Shown here: piece after piece, positions 27,983 to 40,057 of the stretch
Position numbering within the stretch: position 1 is the first letter of the stretch
Layout of the letters: the number at the start of each line of letters is the position of its first letter
NCBI RefSeq assembly: GCF_018499505.1
Contig: NZ_JAHDAC010000003.1
Location: 216,704-280,703, forward strand
Source: Streptococcus parasanguinis
Lineage (GTDB): Bacteria; Bacillota; Bacilli; Lactobacillales; Streptococcaceae
DNA: 64,000 bases
Direction: 5' to 3'
Notes under the pieces: model-generated
The model's database searches: none
What the model was told of the DNA's origin: nothing
What the model saw: only the letters and a program-made list of their open reading frames with translations
Translations under genes and position numbers: made by a program

Positions 27983-28321
27983 ATGGCAAATATTTATGAT
28001 GTAGCAAATGAACTCTCTCGGACCCTTCGAGATCTTCCTGAATACAAGGCTGTCGTAGAAAGCAAACAAGCGATCGAAGCAAATCCAGAAGCGAAAACAC
28101 TGTTTGACGAATACGTCGCTTTCCAAAATCAACTGCAAGGCTTGATGCAATCCGGTCAACTTCCAACAGAAGCTGTGCAACAAGAAATGAAGGACTATAT
28201 GGAAAAAATCCAAGCAAGTCCGATTGTGAATGAATTTTTCACTAAACAACAGCAATTGTCTATTTATCTTGCAGATCTTGAAAAGATCATCTTTGAGCCG
28301 ATTCAAGATTTATACAAGTAG
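27983..28321 (+). CDS. YlbF/YmcA-family (UPF0342) protein
   Basis: This 112-aa, mainly helical protein belongs to the YlbF/YmcA/YheA group (ANIYDVANELSRTL at the start, QQQLSIYLADLEKII at the end). Bacillus relatives form a complex that influences RNA processing, sporulation and competence; the streptococcal protein has no proven role. It has its own TATAAT at 27945 and AAAGGAG ribosome site. Its place between tyrA and aroA is conserved in streptococci. Confidence 0.8.
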   Translation: MANIYDVANELSRTLRDLPEYKAVVESKQAIEANPEAKTLFDEYVAFQNQLQGLMQSGQLPTEAVQQEMKDYMEKIQASPIVNEFFTKQQQLSIYLADLEKIIFEPIQDLYK

Positions 28322-28329
28322 AAATTTCT

Positions 28330-28360
28330 ACCAGAGTTGTCATTTCGACTCTGGTATTTT
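28330..28360 (+). terminator. Terminator after the YlbF-family gene
   Basis: ACCAGAGT (28330-28337) pairs with ACTCTGGT (28348-28355). ATTTTC follows, a short T tract. Confidence 0.7.
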
Positions 28361-28437
28361 CGTTCGCCACTAGAGGAAAACAAGCTCAAAAAATGCTTGG
28401 AAACATTCGTTTTTTGTTCAAAATTTTTGATCAAAAA

Positions 28438-30245
<1,808 letters not shown>

Positions 30246-30255
<10 letters not shown>

Positions 30256-31100
30256 GCTATCTTGGTCCCAAGGGATCTTTTACCCACGATGTGGTTACTC
30301 ATAGCTTTCCAACTTCTGAACGAATCGCCTATCGGACGATCACAGATGTCATCAAGGCTTATGAGAATCAAGAGATCGATTTTGCGGTTGTCCCAGTTGA
30401 AAACTCTATTGAAGGCAGTGTCCATGAGACCCTTGATTACCTCTTTCACCAAGGGACGATTCAGGCCGTTGCAGAAGTGGTCTATCCCATCAAGCAACAG
30501 CTCTTGGTGGCAAAGAAAGATCGGCCTATTCGAACGGTCTATTCGCATCCACAGGCCTTGGCCCAAGGGAAGGCTTTTCTAAGGGCCCATTATCCAGATG
30601 CGGCTATGGAAATGACGGCTTCAACAGCCTATGCGGCTCGCTATGTAGCAGAGCATCCAGACTTGGAAATTGCGGCGATTGCCCCTCTGGCAGCAGCCAG
30701 TGAGTACGGCTTGGAAGTCCAGGCCAAGGACATCCAAGAAATCGAGGACAATTATACACGTTTTTGGATTTTAGGGGCCAAAGAGCCAGCGATCTCAGAA
30801 GCATTGAATCCCTCTCTTCAAAAAGTTAGCTTGGCCTTGACCTTGCCAAGTAACTTGGCAGGAGCCCTCTATAAAGGATTGTCTACCTTTGCTTGGCGGG
30901 GGATCAATTTAACCAAGATTGAAAGTCGCCCCTTAAAAACAGCTTTAGGAGAATACTTTTTCATTATTGACCTCCTAAATGAAGCGCCTGATCTTCTGCA
31001 ATTTGCCTATCAAGAATTAGACAGTTTGGGCATTCAGACAAAAGTCTTGGGTCAGTATCAGGTCTATACCTTAAAAGATAACGGAATGGAGAAAAGATGA
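30246..31100 (+). CDS. pheA: Prephenate dehydratase
   Basis: This 284-aa enzyme makes phenylpyruvate. The catalytic NYTRFWILG is at about residues 168-176, and a C-terminal ACT domain carries ESRPLKTALGEYFF, the phenylalanine-binding motif. There is no chorismate mutase domain; that activity is supplied by the separate gene at 61433. It overlaps the LCP gene by 4 bases. Confidence 0.95.
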
Positions 31101-32410
31101 GTAACGAATCCAACTTTCTATCTCACCATGAGCGAAAGAGATTAGAGTACTTATACTCAAATTTTCATTATTTGAATGAACGAGAACAACTAGAATATAA
31201 TTACCTGCTCAAGAAGAGCCAAGGAGCTTATGAGGAAGCAGAAGCCCTTCAACCGGAGGTAGACGCTACAGAAGAAGTGCAAGGTGAGATTGCTGAACCA
31301 ATTGGGGATCTCCCTGTTTACCAATCACGTAGCAAAAAGTCTAAGAAGAAAGCAGTTGCTGCGACGAGCGATATACCTAAGAAACCACGGAAAAAGATCC
31401 GCGTCAAACGGATTCTCAAGTGGATTGCTCTCTTTTTCTTGCTCATTATCGGTGGCATGGTCTTCATGTTTGTGAAAGGCCTGAACAGCAAGCCGACAGG
31501 TCCAGATGCCAAACCGGCTGTCGTTGAGAAATTTAACGGCAAGAAGTCGCGAGATGGGGTCAATATCCTGATCTTGGGGACAGATGGTCGGATCGGTGAG
31601 AAGTCAGATGAGACACGGACAGACTCCATCATGGTGGTCAATGTCAATAACAAAGAAGGCAAGATCAAGATGGTCAGCTTCATGAGGGATACATTGGTCC
31701 ATATCGATGGTGTTAGCCAGCAAAATATTCCAGAGTATGATGGCTACTACGACCAGAAGCTCAATACGGCCTTCACCATCGGGGAGCAAAATAACAACCA
31801 AGGGGCTGAATTGGTGCGTCAGATGCTCAAAGACAACTTTGACATTGACATCCAATATTACGCCATGGTCGATTTCAAGACCTTTGCGACAGCGATCGAT
31901 ACCCTCTTCCCAAATGGGGTCGAGATGAATGCGCAGTTTTCAACGGTTGATGGCGAAAAGGTCAGTGAAGTAGAAGTACCAGATGATTTGAACATGAAAG
32001 ACGGAGTCGTTCCGCAGCAAACCATCAAGGTTGGAAAACAACGGATGGATGGCCGGACCCTTCTCAATTACTCGCGTTTCCGTAAGGATGATGAAGGAGA
32101 CTTTGGTCGGACCCGTCGCCAACAAGAGGTCATGTCCGCTATCATGCATCAGATCAAGGATCCAACCAAACTCTTTACGGGATCTGAAGCACTTGGGAAA
32201 GTCTTTGCTATGACGTCTACCAATGTTCCTTTCTCTTTCCTATTGACCAATGGACTTGGACTAGTCGGAAGTGCTGGAAAAGGAATTGAACGAGTGACCA
32301 TCCCAGAAAATGGGGATTGGGTAGATGCCTACGATATGTACGGTGGCCAAGGCCTGCTCGTCGATTTTGACGCTTATAAAAAGAAATTGTACCAAATGGG
32401 ACTGAGATGA
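31097..32410 (+). CDS. LytR-CpsA-Psr (LCP) family cell-wall ligase
   Basis: This 437-aa protein has a cytosolic part of about 110 residues (Lys-rich near the membrane), one membrane helix (about 111-132) and an extracellular LCP domain (about 150-400). It contains the typical NILILGTDGR, RTDSIMVVNVN, MVSFMRDTLV and the Arg-rich RFRKDDEGDFGRTRRQQEV. LCP enzymes attach teichoic acid, capsule or glycopolymer chains to peptidoglycan. It is the last gene of the aroA operon, as in S. pneumoniae (Psr); the link to aromatic synthesis is conserved but unexplained. Confidence 0.9.
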   Translation: MSNESNFLSHHERKRLEYLYSNFHYLNEREQLEYNYLLKKSQGAYEEAEALQPEVDATEEVQGEIAEPIGDLPVYQSRSKKSKKKAVAATSDIPKKPRKKIRVKRILKWIALFFLLIIGGMVFMFVKGLNSKPTGPDAKPAVVEKFNGKKSRDGVNILILGTDGRIGEKSDETRTDSIMVVNVNNKEGKIKMVSFMRDTLVHIDGVSQQNIPEYDGYYDQKLNTAFTIGEQNNNQGAELVRQMLKDNFDIDIQYYAMVDFKTFATAIDTLFPNGVEMNAQFSTVDGEKVSEVEVPDDLNMKDGVVPQQTIKVGKQRMDGRTLLNYSRFRKDDEGDFGRTRRQQEVMSAIMHQIKDPTKLFTGSEALGKVFAMTSTNVPFSFLLTNGLGLVGSAGKGIERVTIPENGDWVDAYDMYGGQGLLVDFDAYKKKLYQMGLR

Positions 32411-32416
32411 TATAAT

Positions 32417-32450
32417 AAGGGGATAGGAGTTGTGGACTCCACCCCTTTTA
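32417..32450 (+). terminator. Terminator of the aroA operon
   Basis: AAGGGG-TAGGAGT pairs with ACTCC-ACCCCTT around TGTGG. TTTTAATTT follows. Confidence 0.8.
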
Positions 32451-32466
32451 ATTTGTAGAAAGATAG

Positions 32467-33828
<1,362 letters not shown>

Positions 33829-33853
33829 AAACCTTGGAACGAAAGGGATACTG

Positions 33854-33880
33854 AAAAGCCTTGATTGTAAGGCTTTTTTT
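33854..33880 (+). terminator. Terminator after the rRNA methyltransferase gene
   Basis: AAAAGCCTT and AAGGCTTTTTTT form a 9-bp stem around GATTGT with a T tract. Confidence 0.9.
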
Positions 33881-33972
33881 GCATTTTTGTGATAGAATAT
33901 AGGTAGTTATAATCGAGAGCAACTAAGAAGCAGAAAATATTACATTTAAAATAATCAAGATATGGAGATGAA

Positions 33973-34725
33973 ATGACAGAAATTGATAAAAGGAATTTAA
34001 AAAATTATCTTTATATTACATTTGGAATTACTTATATAGCTTGGGGGCTTCTTGCCATAATTACGCAATCAAATATTTTGGGATTAGAAACGATTATAGG
34101 AAGAACATTTCATATAGTAGGTGCACTTGGACCAGCTATTGCAAGTGGCTTTTATTTGAAAATAAATAATATAAAATTTCAACATTTTGTATTTAGTAAG
34201 AAAGAAAATAGTAGTATTTATTTCATTATTCATTTGTTAGCAATTTTGATACTATTTTCTGTATCTTCCTTAGAATTAAACGGAGTGTCAATTTACCTGA
34301 TGCCACTATTCTTTATTCAATTAATCTTTTTTGGTGGTGGACATGAAGAATTAGGATGGAGAGGAATATTACAACCCTTACTTGATAAAAAATATACTTA
34401 TTGGCAATCTAATTTGATTGTAGGTTCAATCTGGGGAATTTGGCATCTGCCTTTATGGTTTATAGTTGGAGAGAGTCATCAAGGATTTCCTTTCATTTTA
34501 TTTTTTATATATACATTATTTTTAAGTTTTGTTTTAGGACTTCTTTACCGTCAAACACAATCAGTGGGTTACTGTATATTATTTCATGCGTTCGCAAATT
34601 TGTTAAATCTCTATTTTGTGTTAAAGATTAATCTTACTTTTATTATCATTTTTATAGCTTATTTAATTTATACAATATTAGCAAGTAATCAAATTAGTAA
34701 GGAAAAGAATTTGTATCCAAAATAA
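33973..34725 (+). CDS. CPBP (Abi) family intramembrane metalloprotease, member 1
   Basis: This 250-aa protein has about seven hydrophobic helices. Motif 1 is EELGWRG (near residue 118), motif 2 HLPLW (near 157) and motif 3 HAFANLL (near 197), giving the Glu-Glu and His residues of CPBP proteases. Relatives process prenylated proteins in eukaryotes; in streptococci many lie beside bacteriocin loci or regulators and can confer self-immunity. No bacteriocin is seen beside it. The gene is clearly AT-richer than the preceding core genes, a sign of transfer. The 3' end is repeated as a fragment at 35342-35419. Confidence 0.85.
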   Translation: MTEIDKRNLKNYLYITFGITYIAWGLLAIITQSNILGLETIIGRTFHIVGALGPAIASGFYLKINNIKFQHFVFSKKENSSIYFIIHLLAILILFSVSSLELNGVSIYLMPLFFIQLIFFGGGHEELGWRGILQPLLDKKYTYWQSNLIVGSIWGIWHLPLWFIVGESHQGFPFILFFIYTLFLSFVLGLLYRQTQSVGYCILFHAFANLLNLYFVLKINLTFIIIFIAYLIYTILASNQISKEKNLYPK

Positions 34726-34813
34726 CTAGCTATACTCTAGAAAATGAAGGTGATTTTGTTCAAGGTTATATAGTAGAAATAACGAACATCTATATGAAAG
34801 GTTTAGAGTAAAT

Positions 34814-35305
34814 ATGAGTCTCTTATTTGAAGAATTTAAATCCATTTGTTTCCATTTAAATCGAGTCGGAATTACACCGACACTGATGGGCTCTTTGGGA
34901 TTTGAGTTTAGAACGAAAGAAAATTGGGAGCCGTCTGACATTGACATTCATGTGCCTGGTGACCCTAGAGGTTGGGAAGTACCTGATCATCTCAGAATTA
35001 ATGACTGGGACAAGATAATGAAAGTGATGAAAGACTTAGGCTACGTCTTAATAGATATTCATGAGCATGAATTCCAAAAGGATAGAGTGAGTGTTGAATT
35101 TGGAAGTATCGATTCCTTACCCGATTTTGCAGGAGTTTCGGAATCGGATATAGAGCTTATTCACATTGAAGGCATCACTTTTCGTCTTCCAAGTATGGAG
35201 CAGTATCTAAGTATTTACAAAGCTTCTTCTCAAGACTCCTATCGAAATGATCACAATAACAATAAGGATTTTAAAAAGATCGAGTGGCTGGAAAGACATT
35301 TGTAA
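34814..35305 (+). CDS. Nucleotidyltransferase-fold protein, function unknown
   Basis: This 163-aa protein contains GSLGFEF (residues 27-33) followed by PSDIDIHV (41-48), a GS-x-DxD pattern typical of the nucleotidyltransferase superfamily used by small NTases and aminoglycoside-type adenylyltransferases. The C-terminus has RLPSMEQYLSIYK. It could be an NTase or a catalytically weak member. The neighbours (CPBP protease, hydrolase) do not define a pathway. Confidence 0.5.
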   Translation: MSLLFEEFKSICFHLNRVGITPTLMGSLGFEFRTKENWEPSDIDIHVPGDPRGWEVPDHLRINDWDKIMKVMKDLGYVLIDIHEHEFQKDRVSVEFGSIDSLPDFAGVSESDIELIHIEGITFRLPSMEQYLSIYKASSQDSYRNDHNNNKDFKKIEWLERHL

Positions 35306-35341
35306 ATTATCATATGAACAGTAGTAAGTTGTAAGACTGGT

Positions 35342-35419
35342 TGCTTTTTTATTTTTATTTGTTATTTAATTTATACTATATTGGCGAGTAATAGAATTAG
35401 TAAGGAAAAAATATTTTAA
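35342..35419 (+). pseudogene. 3' remnant of a second CPBP gene
   Basis: Translated from 35342 the frame reads CFFIFICYLIYTILASNRIS, then KEKIF and TAA. It matches the end of the intact CPBP gene (FIAYLIYTILASNQISKEK) over about 20 residues, with conserved reading frame but no upstream gene body. It is best explained as the tail of a duplicated and deleted CPBP gene. Confidence 0.65.
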
Positions 35420-35537
35420 ATTTTTGATCAGCTTAACTATTATCGAAAGTAACGATTGATGTATTTAGATCACTGCTTCTTTAAACAGATTAAACAAGAA
35501 CGTATCTATTGAAAGACTCACAGTAAGGACTTTATAT

Positions 35538-36323
35538 ATGAAATTCCATGAATTTGGTGATAAGAATTTGCCTTCTATCTTGCTGATACATGGCGGTGGC
35601 AGTTCTTGGTGGAATTATCTTCGTCAAGCACGGATCTTGTCAGAAGAATACCGTGTTATTCTACCCACGCTGAATGGCCACGGTGAAGAATATCAACTCG
35701 ATTATGTTTCTACTGAAGATTCTGCTTTGGAGATTCTAGACTATATCAAAGCAAACTGTGGTGGGAAGTTATTTGCGATCGGTGGAGTTTCGCTCGGAGG
35801 TCAAATTGCCATGGAGCTTTTGTCATTAGACAGCGAGATAGCTGAGAAGGCCATCATAGATGGAAGCCTCTGTATTCCTCAACCAAGGTTAGCTAAAATC
35901 AGCATCTTTCTAGTAGCTCTATTTGGTAAACTGATGTTCAGTAAATTCTCTTGTAAACTTCAATTAAGCATGATGGACAAACTCTATCCTAAACTGGCTT
36001 ATCCAGAGGAGATAAAAGCTTATTATTTGGAGGATCTGCCAAGGACGCCTATCAAAACATTGGTGACCATTTACAAAACCTATATGGGGCGTTACAAGTT
36101 GAAGGACACGATTTCTGCTAGCAAGGCCCAGGTTCTGTATATCTATGGTGAAAAAGAATTAAACTGTGTGAGAGCATCGGCTAAATTATTTCAGCAGCTA
36201 CATCCTAACACGATCCTGTATGAAGCAAAGGGCTATAACCATGGCTATCTATCAGCTTACCTGCCTCAAGAATGGGTTGATTTGGTTGAGCCATTTTTAA
36301 AGAGTGATCCATTGGAAATCTGA
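35538..36323 (+). CDS. Alpha/beta hydrolase
   Basis: This 261-aa hydrolase has ILLIHGGGSSWWN (oxyanion region), the nucleophile elbow GVSLGGQ (Ser near residue 88) and a C-terminal GYNHGYLS with the likely catalytic His. Substrate unknown. A paralogue with the same size and layout lies at 41620, and several residues around the motifs agree. An AAGGAC site precedes the ATG. The gap of 232 bases before it holds the CPBP remnant. Confidence 0.8.
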   Translation: MKFHEFGDKNLPSILLIHGGGSSWWNYLRQARILSEEYRVILPTLNGHGEEYQLDYVSTEDSALEILDYIKANCGGKLFAIGGVSLGGQIAMELLSLDSEIAEKAIIDGSLCIPQPRLAKISIFLVALFGKLMFSKFSCKLQLSMMDKLYPKLAYPEEIKAYYLEDLPRTPIKTLVTIYKTYMGRYKLKDTISASKAQVLYIYGEKELNCVRASAKLFQQLHPNTILYEAKGYNHGYLSAYLPQEWVDLVEPFLKSDPLEI

Positions 36324-36344
36324 TATGCTGTAAGGAGGAATCTT

Positions 36345-37199
36345 ATGCTAGGAGCAATAGTAGGAGACATTGTAGGTTCTGTTTACGAATGGGGCAATAT
36401 TAAAACGAAAGACTTTCCATTATTTCGTGAGGATTGTTTTTTCACTGACGATACGGTTATGACCTGTGCTGTTGCTGAAGCCATCATGAACGGTGGTCAG
36501 AAGGATGACTTTATTGATGCCATGAAGAAATATGGCAGAATGTATCCCGATGCTGGGTACGGGCCTAGGTTTAATATATGGATTCAAAGCAATGATGGTT
36601 CCCCTTATAATAGCTTTGGCAATGGCTCTGCCATGCGTGTTTCTCCTTGTGCTTGGGTGATGGATTGTGGTTTCTGTGCAAGAACAGGTACTTGGCCATC
36701 TAGTAGAAATCTTGCGAGAATTTCTGCAGAGGTGACTCATAACCATCCAGAGGGTATCAAAGGAGCTATGGCGACGTCTGATGCTATCTTTCTGTGTCGT
36801 TATTACTTTGGAGGCTATTGTGGCGACTACGAGCAACCAATCAATGATCATCCTACAGAGTGTAAGAGACGCATCAGGGAATACATAGAGGAAGAGTACG
36901 GATATAACCTTTCTCAATCACTCGATGACATTCGTCCTAACTATCATTTCAATGAAACCTGTCAGGATACGGTACCTCAGGCCATCATTGCCTTTCTTGA
37001 AAGTACAGACTTTGAAGATGCTATTAGGAATGCCATCTCTCTTGGTGGGGATAGCGATACTCTTGCTGCTATTACAGGAAGTATAGCAGAAGCAGCTTAT
37101 GGCATACCTGATTGGATTAAGGATAAGGCCTATACCTATCTTGATGAGCCCTTAAAGGATGTGCTTAGACGATGGGAGCAAGAAGTTTCAATAACATAA
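36345..37199 (+). CDS. ADP-ribosylglycohydrolase family protein
   Basis: This 284-aa protein begins MLGAIVGDIVGSVYEW and contains FTDDTVMT (residues 29-36) and GGDSDTLAAI (near 230-239), the two acidic metal-binding motifs of the DraG/ARH family. Such enzymes remove ADP-ribose from proteins or metabolites. The high Cys content in the middle (WVMDCGFCAR) is unusual. It follows the hydrolase by 21 bases with a good AAGGAGG, so the two are probably co-transcribed. The ADP-ribosyltransferase partner is not in the window. Confidence 0.85.
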   Translation: MLGAIVGDIVGSVYEWGNIKTKDFPLFREDCFFTDDTVMTCAVAEAIMNGGQKDDFIDAMKKYGRMYPDAGYGPRFNIWIQSNDGSPYNSFGNGSAMRVSPCAWVMDCGFCARTGTWPSSRNLARISAEVTHNHPEGIKGAMATSDAIFLCRYYFGGYCGDYEQPINDHPTECKRRIREYIEEEYGYNLSQSLDDIRPNYHFNETCQDTVPQAIIAFLESTDFEDAIRNAISLGGDSDTLAAITGSIAEAAYGIPDWIKDKAYTYLDEPLKDVLRRWEQEVSIT

Positions 37200-37230
37200 C
37201 AGAGATTAGATAAAAACAACCAAAAACACT

Positions 37231-37268
37231 AAAGCGACGGGATAAGTAACAATCTCGTCGCTTTTTGC
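37231..37268 (+). terminator. Terminator after the ADP-ribosylglycohydrolase gene
   Basis: AAAGCGACG (37231-37239) and CGTCGCTTTTT enclose a 17-base loop. It also faces the end of the opposing ABC permease gene. Confidence 0.8.
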
Positions 37269-37304
37269 TTTATAGTTAATGTTGCTATGGATTTATTCAG
37301 GCAC

Positions 37305-38021
37305 CTAGTTAGATTTTTGCTGATTTAAGAGGAGGATACAAGTCATTACTGAGATACAGGATACAAGAATCAGATACCAAAGATTTTCAAGACCAAAACC
37401 ATGATCTAGCATCAAGCGGTATCCCAAAGAAGCGGGGAAAAGACGCCCGATTGCTTGAAGAAAATCAGGTAGTAAGATGCTAGGAAACATGATTCCTGAG
37501 AGCATAATTGAGGGTAAAAATACAAGTTGCGCTATCATGGTAAGCTTTGCTTGATTTTTTACAGTAAGGCCCAGTATACTTCCGATACTCAAAGATACGA
37601 AAATGTAGATGGCCAGTGCGAGAAAGAATAGGGGAAGTTGATTTGGTAGACTTGCTTTAAATAAAATTGGAGCAAGTAGTAGGATCACCATGCAAGTCAT
37701 TATCAAATGAACAAAGGCAGATAGAACCATGGTCACCAATCCTAAGTGAATAGGCACACCATTTGCTTTATAAATCTTTTTTATGTCGCTTCCGTATGTT
37801 TCAATCAAGGAAGGCGGTAAGCCGAGAAAGGCCCCCATGGAAACACTCATGACAATCATTGACTGTATGAGTGTGCTACCCATTTCAGGCATAACGGAAG
37901 TAAAAATACCCCCCATGAGAAGAAAGAAAATAAGCGGTACAATATAGTAAGTAACCAAGAGAGACTTACTTCGTATGTCCAATTTCCACTGTAATGCTAG
38001 GCTATATAAGAATCCTTTCAT
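37305..38021 (-). CDS. ABC transporter permease (ABC-2 type)
   Basis: This 238-aa protein has six membrane helices of the ABC-2 export type. Its start overlaps the stop of the ATPase gene by 4 bases, so the two subunits are made in step. Together with the ATPase and the TipA-like MerR regulator it forms a drug- or peptide-export locus. The substrate is unknown. Confidence 0.85.
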   Translation of the reverse strand: MKGFLYSLALQWKLDIRSKSLLVTYYIVPLIFFLLMGGIFTSVMPEMGSTLIQSMIVMSVSMGAFLGLPPSLIETYGSDIKKIYKANGVPIHLGLVTMVLSAFVHLIMTCMVILLLAPILFKASLPNQLPLFFLALAIYIFVSLSIGSILGLTVKNQAKLTMIAQLVFLPSIMLSGIMFPSILLPDFLQAIGRLFPASLGYRLMLDHGFGLENLWYLILVSCISVMTCILLLNQQKSN

Positions 38022-38833
38022 TCCGATCCCCTCCTTGCCATTTCGATGAAATGCTGCTCCAGTGTGCCACGATCCACCTTAATATCCAGTATTTGGATAT
38101 GTTTCTGTTTGCATTCTTCCAATAATGAAATCAAAGTGTCCTCGATCGTATCTGTTTCAAAAGATTCTTCTCCGTCCCGGGTCTTTAAATGGATGAAATA
38201 TTTTCTTCCCAACCTGTCTGTCAGTTCTGAAGGAGTACCACAAAAGACAATCTTTCCACTATTCAAAATAGCAATGCGGTCACATAAGGTTTCAACTTCG
38301 GCCATATCGTGGCTTGCCAAAACAATTGTCTTGCCCTGTGATTTGAGCTTTCGGATTTGTTCATGGAGGGATAGTCTTCCTTCAACATCAAGTCCCGCTG
38401 TCGGTTCATCGAGAAAAATAATATCCGGATTACTGATAAGTGCAAGAGCAAGATGTAATCTTCTTTTTTGACCGGTGGATAATTCTATGTATTGCGACTC
38501 CTTCATTTCTTTTATGCCAAGGGCCTTTAGCATAGCATCATCAATGTATGTATGATTCCATTTTGCAAAGAGCTTTATGGCTTCCATCGGTTTGATGTGA
38601 GCGGGTAGAGAGGAGGACTGTAGTTGAATTCCGGTTTTCCCGTTTACAACTATAGTGCCTTCGTCATATTTTCTCAGACCTTCGATAGCTTCAAGCGTTG
38701 TTGTTTTACCAGCTCCGTTCACTCCGAGTAGAGCAAAGATTTCTCCTTGTTTGATTTGAAAATCGAGACCTCTAAGAACCATATTGCTACCATAACTTTT
38801 CTTTAATCCAGAAACCTCTATTGCGTCTTTCAT
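38018..38833 (-). CDS. ABC transporter ATP-binding protein
   Basis: This 271-aa ATPase has Walker A GVNGAGKTT (near residues 38-46), signature LSTGQKRRLHLALAL, Walker B DIIFLDEPTAGLD and the switch His in VLASHD. The signature has LSTGQ instead of LSGGQ, seen also in other CcmA/drug-type exporters. The C-terminal 60 residues form a separate domain. It overlaps both neighbours by 4 bases: regulator, ATPase and permease are one operon. Confidence 0.9.
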   Translation of the reverse strand: MKDAIEVSGLKKSYGSNMVLRGLDFQIKQGEIFALLGVNGAGKTTTLEAIEGLRKYDEGTIVVNGKTGIQLQSSSLPAHIKPMEAIKLFAKWNHTYIDDAMLKALGIKEMKESQYIELSTGQKRRLHLALALISNPDIIFLDEPTAGLDVEGRLSLHEQIRKLKSQGKTIVLASHDMAEVETLCDRIAILNSGKIVFCGTPSELTDRLGRKYFIHLKTRDGEESFETDTIEDTLISLLEECKQKHIQILDIKVDRGTLEQHFIEMARRGSE

Positions 38834-39630
38834 GGTTCTACCTCCTCAAAGGGATTGGTTCCAAGCCTTGAAAAATAGACTTGTAAAGCAGGCCCTAAAT
38901 AATCATTAACGATTTTTTGCTTTTCTTCCCAAGCGTTTGAGGCGGTATCAATATTCCCAACCTCCATCAACTTCGGAAGCATGCTCATATCACCATTTGT
39001 AAACTCCATAATCAAGCTCCAGTATTCTTGCACAACCTGTTGGCATTGTTCGCTTTCAACTGGCACGTTTTCTTTTTGAAGCTCCACGATTTGATCACTT
39101 AGGTGGTTCAACCTGTCCATAAAGTCTTGTCCGCTTTTCTTGTCAAATCGACTGCGTATCTGGTCGAGCGTATCATCATCAAAGCGCTTAATGAGAGAGT
39201 AGGAGTCATTCTTCATCTGTAGATTGACAATAATATCTGCATACTTCTTAAAATTGACCGTTTGTATTTGTAAAACTTCTACCTTTAACTGCTCTATTGC
39301 GATCAAAGAATCCTTAAGTTGCTCTATATTTTTACGAAGAACATCTGCCTGCTCAGTAAGAGCTTTAGCAACATCATCAGGTGTTTTTAAAGAGATCAAA
39401 CGGCTCTTTATATCCTTGAGAGAAAAGCCTAGTGATTTTAAAGATAGAATTTGATGGAGTAGCACTATATCTTTATCGGTATAAAGCCTGCGACCTCCCT
39501 CACTTTCTGCCGATGGGGAAAGTAGCCCCTCTTTATCGTAATATTGTAGAGTACGGATGGTAACGCCCATTTTCTTAGCAAGTTCCCCAACTGTCATAAA
39601 TCCTTCCGGAATTGCTCTATATTTAGCCAT
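38830..39630 (-). CDS. MerR-family regulator with TipAS-like effector region
   Basis: This 266-aa protein has an N-terminal winged helix (FMTVGELAKKMGVTIRTLQYYDKEGLL, in two parts), a dimerisation coiled coil (about residues 85-125) and a long C-terminal helical region resembling the TipAS multidrug-binding domain. MerR proteins activate promoters with over-long spacers by twisting the DNA; just such a promoter lies upstream. The start at 39630 is chosen because GGAGGGG precedes it. It heads the regulator-ATPase-permease operon, so drug-induced self-activation is likely. Confidence 0.85.
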   Translation of the reverse strand: MAKYRAIPEGFMTVGELAKKMGVTIRTLQYYDKEGLLSPSAESEGGRRLYTDKDIVLLHQILSLKSLGFSLKDIKSRLISLKTPDDVAKALTEQADVLRKNIEQLKDSLIAIEQLKVEVLQIQTVNFKKYADIIVNLQMKNDSYSLIKRFDDDTLDQIRSRFDKKSGQDFMDRLNHLSDQIVELQKENVPVESEQCQQVVQEYWSLIMEFTNGDMSMLPKLMEVGNIDTASNAWEEKQKIVNDYLGPALQVYFSRLGTNPFEEVEP

Positions 39631-39652
39631 AATTACTCCCCTCCTCATACCT

Positions 39653-39683
39653 ATTATACATCGTTACGTAACGTCATGAACAA
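39653..39683 (-). promoter_or_regulatory. MerR-type promoter with 19-bp spacer and operator
   Basis: On the minus strand TTGTTC (39683-39678) and TATAAT (39658-39653) are separated by 19 bases. The palindrome CGTTACGTAACG (39662-39673) sits in the centre of that spacer. Long spacer plus central palindrome is the hallmark of MerR-activated promoters. Confidence 0.88.
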
Positions 39684-39991
39684 GATTATTTTAAAAAAAT
39701 TTGATTGAAAAAGACCTTTTCATTTTCGAGAAAAGAAAGAGAGGTCATAGATAAAATGAAGCATGTGACAAAATATTGACATAATTCCTACCCTTTAGAA
39801 TATTATTGATGAGTATGTGTCATGATTTAGAAAAGCAAAGCACAATTACAAGATGATCAATAGCAAACACAAGGTGATAGACAGAACAATCTATCACCTT
39901 TTTCTGTTTAAAACTATTTGTCGCTAGTCATAAACTCAGCTCTCTTATCTATCTCACCTTATATTCGGTGAAAGAAGAATCTATTTTTCAC
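39684..39991. other. Intergenic region between the MerR operon and the toxin-antitoxin pair
   Basis: About 300 AT-rich bases without an open frame. The only clear element is a terminator-like hairpin: AAGGTGATAG (39871-39880) with CTATCACCTT (39891-39900), then TTTCTG. What transcript it ends is unclear. Confidence 0.55.
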
Positions 39992-40043
39992 TTGAATCCC
40001 TTCTCTTTCGTATGGTAGAATGTATATACAAATTGTATGTACA
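39992..40043 (+). promoter_or_regulatory. Promoter and operator of the relBE-like pair
   Basis: TTGAAT (39992-39997), 18 bases and TAGAAT (40016-40021) form the promoter. The self-complementary TGTATATACA (40021-40030) and a near copy TGTATGTACA (40034-40043) follow directly and are a likely antitoxin operator. Confidence 0.65.
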
Positions 40044-40057
40044 AAGGAGAGGTAGAA

